7,302 nt of DNA, taken from the NCBI GenBank assembly GCA_016838945.1, contig JADLKP010000108.1, positions 1 to 7,302 of the forward strand. Direction: 5' to 3'. Position 1 is the stretch's first letter. Each line of letters begins with the position of its first letter. A model generated the notes under the pieces. That model was not told where the DNA came from, did not search any database, and saw nothing but the letters and a program-made list of their open reading frames with translations. The position numbers and the translations under genes were made by a program. Below, piece by piece: positions 5,315-7,302 of this stretch. Source of the stretch: Methanobrevibacter sp. (GTDB taxonomy: Archaea; Methanobacteriota; Methanobacteria; Methanobacteriales; Methanobacteriaceae).

Positions 5315-5331
5315 TTTTGGATAACCTAAAA
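5313..5331 (-). promoter_or_regulatory. Upstream operator-like site (O1) of the metal regulator gene
   Basis: The minus strand reads TTTTAGGTTATCCAAAACT, an imperfect dyad with TTTTAGG facing CCAAAA. It abuts the TATA box at 5305-5314, where a bound repressor would block TFB/TBP. The matching TTAGG in site O2 is 84 bp away. No gene is divergent here, so the element most plausibly serves the regulator gene itself. Confidence 0.45.
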
Positions 5332-5369
5332 ATTTTAAAAAAATGTAAGAATCATCATTGAAAAATAAT

Positions 5370-5418
5370 GAAAATAAAATAAATGAAACAAAAAGAAATT
5401 TTAAAAAAATAAGCAAAA
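5370..5418 (-). terminator. T-rich terminator region downstream of the surface protein gene
   Basis: The minus strand beyond the stop codon contains several T runs, the longest of seven bases at about 5403-5409, with no GC hairpin. It probably ends the surface-protein transcript before the regulator promoter. Confidence 0.4.
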
Positions 5419-5419
5419 A

Positions 5420-5444
5420 TTAAATTAAATTAAATTAAATTAAA
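5420..5444. repeat. Five tandem copies of TTAAA
   Basis: Five perfect pentamer units lie 16 bp beyond the stop codon of the surface protein gene. It is a simple-sequence tract that could vary in length by slippage; no function is evident. Confidence 0.85.
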
Positions 5445-5459
5445 AATACTGATAAAAGA

Positions 5460-7115
5460 TTAGAAAGGAATGTTTCTATATTTATGGTAATTACGATAAT
5501 GCTTTACATTCCAATTGCTGATATGCCCTAAGCTATTTCTATAGCTTGTTCCATCAGCGGAATACCATCTTCCATTGACATAAATCTGAGCCCATACATG
5601 CCCTGTAACAAGTCCAGACTTAAATCTGCACCCTCTTGCATGTGAATATCTGGCAGGAATCTTTGATGCCCTGCATAGAGCCACAATCAGATTGGCATGA
5701 TCACAGCAGTTGCCTCTTTTGGTTTTCAAGGTTTTGGCAGCTCCCTTTCTGGAGTTTGCATAGTAACTGTAAGCCAAATTATCTCTGACATAATTGAAAA
5801 TAGCAGTTGCCTTCTCCAACTTGGTGGAATATTTGCTTGTAATCTTTTTGGCTAATTTTCTGATTGATTTGGTTATTCTAGCATATCCTCCACCAGATAG
5901 GTATTTTCTGACTGAAAGCTTGGTGTTCTGGTTCAATCCTCTTTTAAACTGACCTGAAGGGTCAATTACATTTAAGGTTGAAGAATTGCTTGAAGGACCA
6001 TAAACGCTATTATTGCCATAGGAAAACTTGACTTTATATGCTCCTCTTGGAACACTTAGCTTCAAATATGCTATGCCCTTAGAATTGGTTTTCACTGCAT
6101 ATGTTTTACCATTGATTGTGATGTTGATCTTTTCCTTCTTTAGAATCTTTCCATCGATGCCCTTAAGCAAAACCTTAAAGTATTTTCCTTTAAGAAGGGC
6201 AAAAACAAGAGGCTTCATATAAGTTTTCTTATAGACAGGCAATATCATTGACATGTTAGAGCTGACCAAATAATCCTTGCCATCAAAACTGCAGGTTAAG
6301 TTGACTGATTTCCTGTCAGAAGGCATTTTAATATAAACCTGACCTTTTGAATCAGTTGTTTTTGTATATCTTACGCCATCAACATAAATAGTCAATTTTT
6401 GATTGGATAGGATATTGCCTAAAGAAGTAATGATCTTAATGGTGAAATTAGATGATCTGTAAGAATATTTCTTTGGAGTTCTGATGCCTGTCTTTTCATA
6501 GAATATCACATTTGACTCAACAGATTCAGCAGGAGCATAATCCTCATCACCATCATAGGACACTAGAATGTTATGGATTCCCCTCATGGTTAAATTCAAA
6601 GTAAGAATGGCTTTACCCTTTTCATCAGTAAAACTGCTTTCCTCAATATATTTTCCCTTAGGAGTTTTTATTTTAAAGTTAATCAATGCATCACTTATTG
6701 GATTATTATCCTCATCCAATAATTTTACAGCATAATTCTTGATTCCATAAATTTCCCAATTATCATTGGAGATGATTGTTAATGTAGTGTTTTTTAAGGT
6801 TTCGTTATCTGTATCATTATCGCCATCATCTGAATTCTCATTAGGGTCATCTTCAGGATTATAATCAGAATTAGGACTATCCTCAAGAATAACATCCTGA
6901 CTATCGCCATCACTAGCAATGTCGGAACCCTCATCCAAATTATCTTCCAAATCATCACTTAAATTATCGCTTAGATTAAGATTTTCCGTTAAATTAATTA
7001 GATCATTATCATTAACAATGAATGAATCTTCATTATCCATAGTCTCTGCTGAAACTGAAGAAACAGATAATATGAATATCATAAGCAATAATGATAAAAT
7101 TATCTTATAATTAAT
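5460..7115 (-). CDS. Secreted surface protein: Ig-like domains plus transglutaminase-fold (pseudomurein endoisopeptidase-like) C-terminus
   Basis: With the proposed ATT start the product has 551 residues. Residues 1-23 form a signal peptide (NYK, a hydrophobic core, then SVSSVSA before Glu24). Residues 24-107 contain 31 Asp/Glu and no Lys, Arg or His, so are probably disordered. Three Ig-like beta domains follow at about 110-207, 214-294 and 299-384, each with a D(E/S)KGxA-type turn. The C-terminal domain, about 420-551, has the papain/transglutaminase triad Cys470 (in RGNCCDH), His506 (in GHVWAQ) and Asp521 (in SADGTS) and ends SNWNVKHYR...NIPF, resembling from memory methanogen pseudomurein endoisopeptidases (peptidase C71). 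I infer a secreted cell-wall hydrolase or cross-link-modifying adhesin-like protein. No pseudomurein-binding repeat, C-terminal anchor or membrane helix is visible. ORF callers would start at TTG 7088 or ATG 7082, both far from the SD and cutting into the signal peptide. Confidence 0.8.
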   Translation of the reverse strand: MNYKIILSLLLMIFILSVSSVSAETMDNEDSFIVNDNDLINLTENLNLSDNLSDDLEDNLDEGSDIASDGDSQDVILEDSPNSDYNPEDDPNENSDDGDNDTDNETLKNTTLTIISNDNWEIYGIKNYAVKLLDEDNNPISDALINFKIKTPKGKYIEESSFTDEKGKAILTLNLTMRGIHNILVSYDGDEDYAPAESVESNVIFYEKTGIRTPKKYSYRSSNFTIKIITSLGNILSNQKLTIYVDGVRYTKTTDSKGQVYIKMPSDRKSVNLTCSFDGKDYLVSSNMSMILPVYKKTYMKPLVFALLKGKYFKVLLKGIDGKILKKEKINITINGKTYAVKTNSKGIAYLKLSVPRGAYKVKFSYGNNSVYGPSSNSSTLNVIDPSGQFKRGLNQNTKLSVRKYLSGGGYARITKSIRKLAKKITSKYSTKLEKATAIFNYVRDNLAYSYYANSRKGAAKTLKTKRGNCCDHANLIVALCRASKIPARYSHARGCRFKSGLVTGHVWAQIYVNGRWYSADGTSYRNSLGHISNWNVKHYRNYHKYRNIPF

Positions 7116-7119
7116 AGTT

Positions 7120-7127
7120 CCACCCTC
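7120..7127 (-). promoter_or_regulatory. Shine-Dalgarno site pointing to a non-ATG start of the surface protein gene
   Basis: GAGGGTGG on the minus strand, followed by AACT and then ATT at 7115-7113. Translation from ATT yields a complete signal peptide with a positive charge at its N-terminus. The nearest conventional start codons, TTG 7088 and ATG 7082, are more than 30 bases from this SD. Confidence 0.55.
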
Positions 7128-7235
7128 AAAAATACCTAAAAAATAAAAGTTGAATTATTTTAAAAAGAATTGAATATGAAAAATGAAAAGTGATTATAAA
7201 AATTCTTTAAAATAATTGATAGAAATTTTTATTTT

Positions 7236-7249
7236 TACATATATATTTT
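7236..7249 (-). promoter_or_regulatory. Candidate TATA box of the surface protein gene
   Basis: The minus strand reads AAAATATATATGTA, placing initiation near 7215 and giving a leader of about 100 nt. A second candidate, TTTTTATAAT at 7196-7205, would give a leader of about 60 nt. The 187 bp between the gene and the window edge show no coding potential. Confidence 0.3.
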
Positions 7250-7302
7250 AATAATTTATACTATAAAAAATTAATCTAAATTTAAATTATGTGATTATCT
7301 AA

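Noticed and set aside
5462..5475. Cell-wall or membrane anchor at the C-terminus of the surface protein
   Set aside because: The C-terminus ends within the catalytic domain (NIPF); there is no hydrophobic helix, sorting motif or extra repeat after it.

Overview
The window looks like chromosomal DNA of a pseudomurein-walled methanogen of the order Methanobacteriales, most likely Methanobrevibacter or a close relative such as Methanosphaera. This is inferred from very AT-rich intergenic DNA, Shine-Dalgarno (SD) sites of the GGAGGTGAT type, archaeal TATA boxes (TTTATATA-like), an archaeal TrpRS, an archaeal homotetramer-type tRNA splicing endonuclease, and a secreted protein whose C-terminal domain resembles methanogen pseudomurein endoisopeptidases. 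No RNA gene, insertion sequence, CRISPR array or prophage was recognised.

The window holds six genes, all on the minus strand, so transcription runs from right to left. In that order they are: 7115-5460, a secreted Ig-like/transglutaminase-fold cysteine protease-like surface protein; 5167-4454, a DtxR/MntR-family metal-dependent repressor with a duplicated operator/promoter module upstream; 4322-3807, tRNA splicing endonuclease EndA; 3451-2360, tryptophanyl-tRNA synthetase TrpS; 2265-1564, a SpoIIM/DUF95 membrane protein; and 1280-84, threonine synthase ThrC. Four of the six starts proposed here (the surface protein, EndA, TrpS and SpoIIM-like) differ from the longest open frame because a good SD points elsewhere. 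Two of them use non-ATG codons: TTG for trpS and probably ATT for the surface protein.

The genes are separated by about 94-355 bp of AT-rich DNA. These gaps carry long T-tracts on the transcribed strand (probable archaeal terminators), TATA-like elements and several small repeats, so most genes are probably separate transcription units. Most of the window is housekeeping: amino-acid synthesis, tRNA maturation and charging. EndA beside TrpS is a sensible pairing, because archaeal tRNA-Trp genes often contain introns.

I did not find a clearly undescribed multi-gene system. The items most worth a second look are the surface protein (catalytic domain without visible pseudomurein-binding repeats, acidic N-terminal region, unusual start codon), the DtxR-like regulator with mixed DtxR/MntR metal ligands and two operator-like sites 84 bp apart, and a 9-bp motif (GGTTAAATT) repeated upstream of thrC and of the SpoIIM-like gene.
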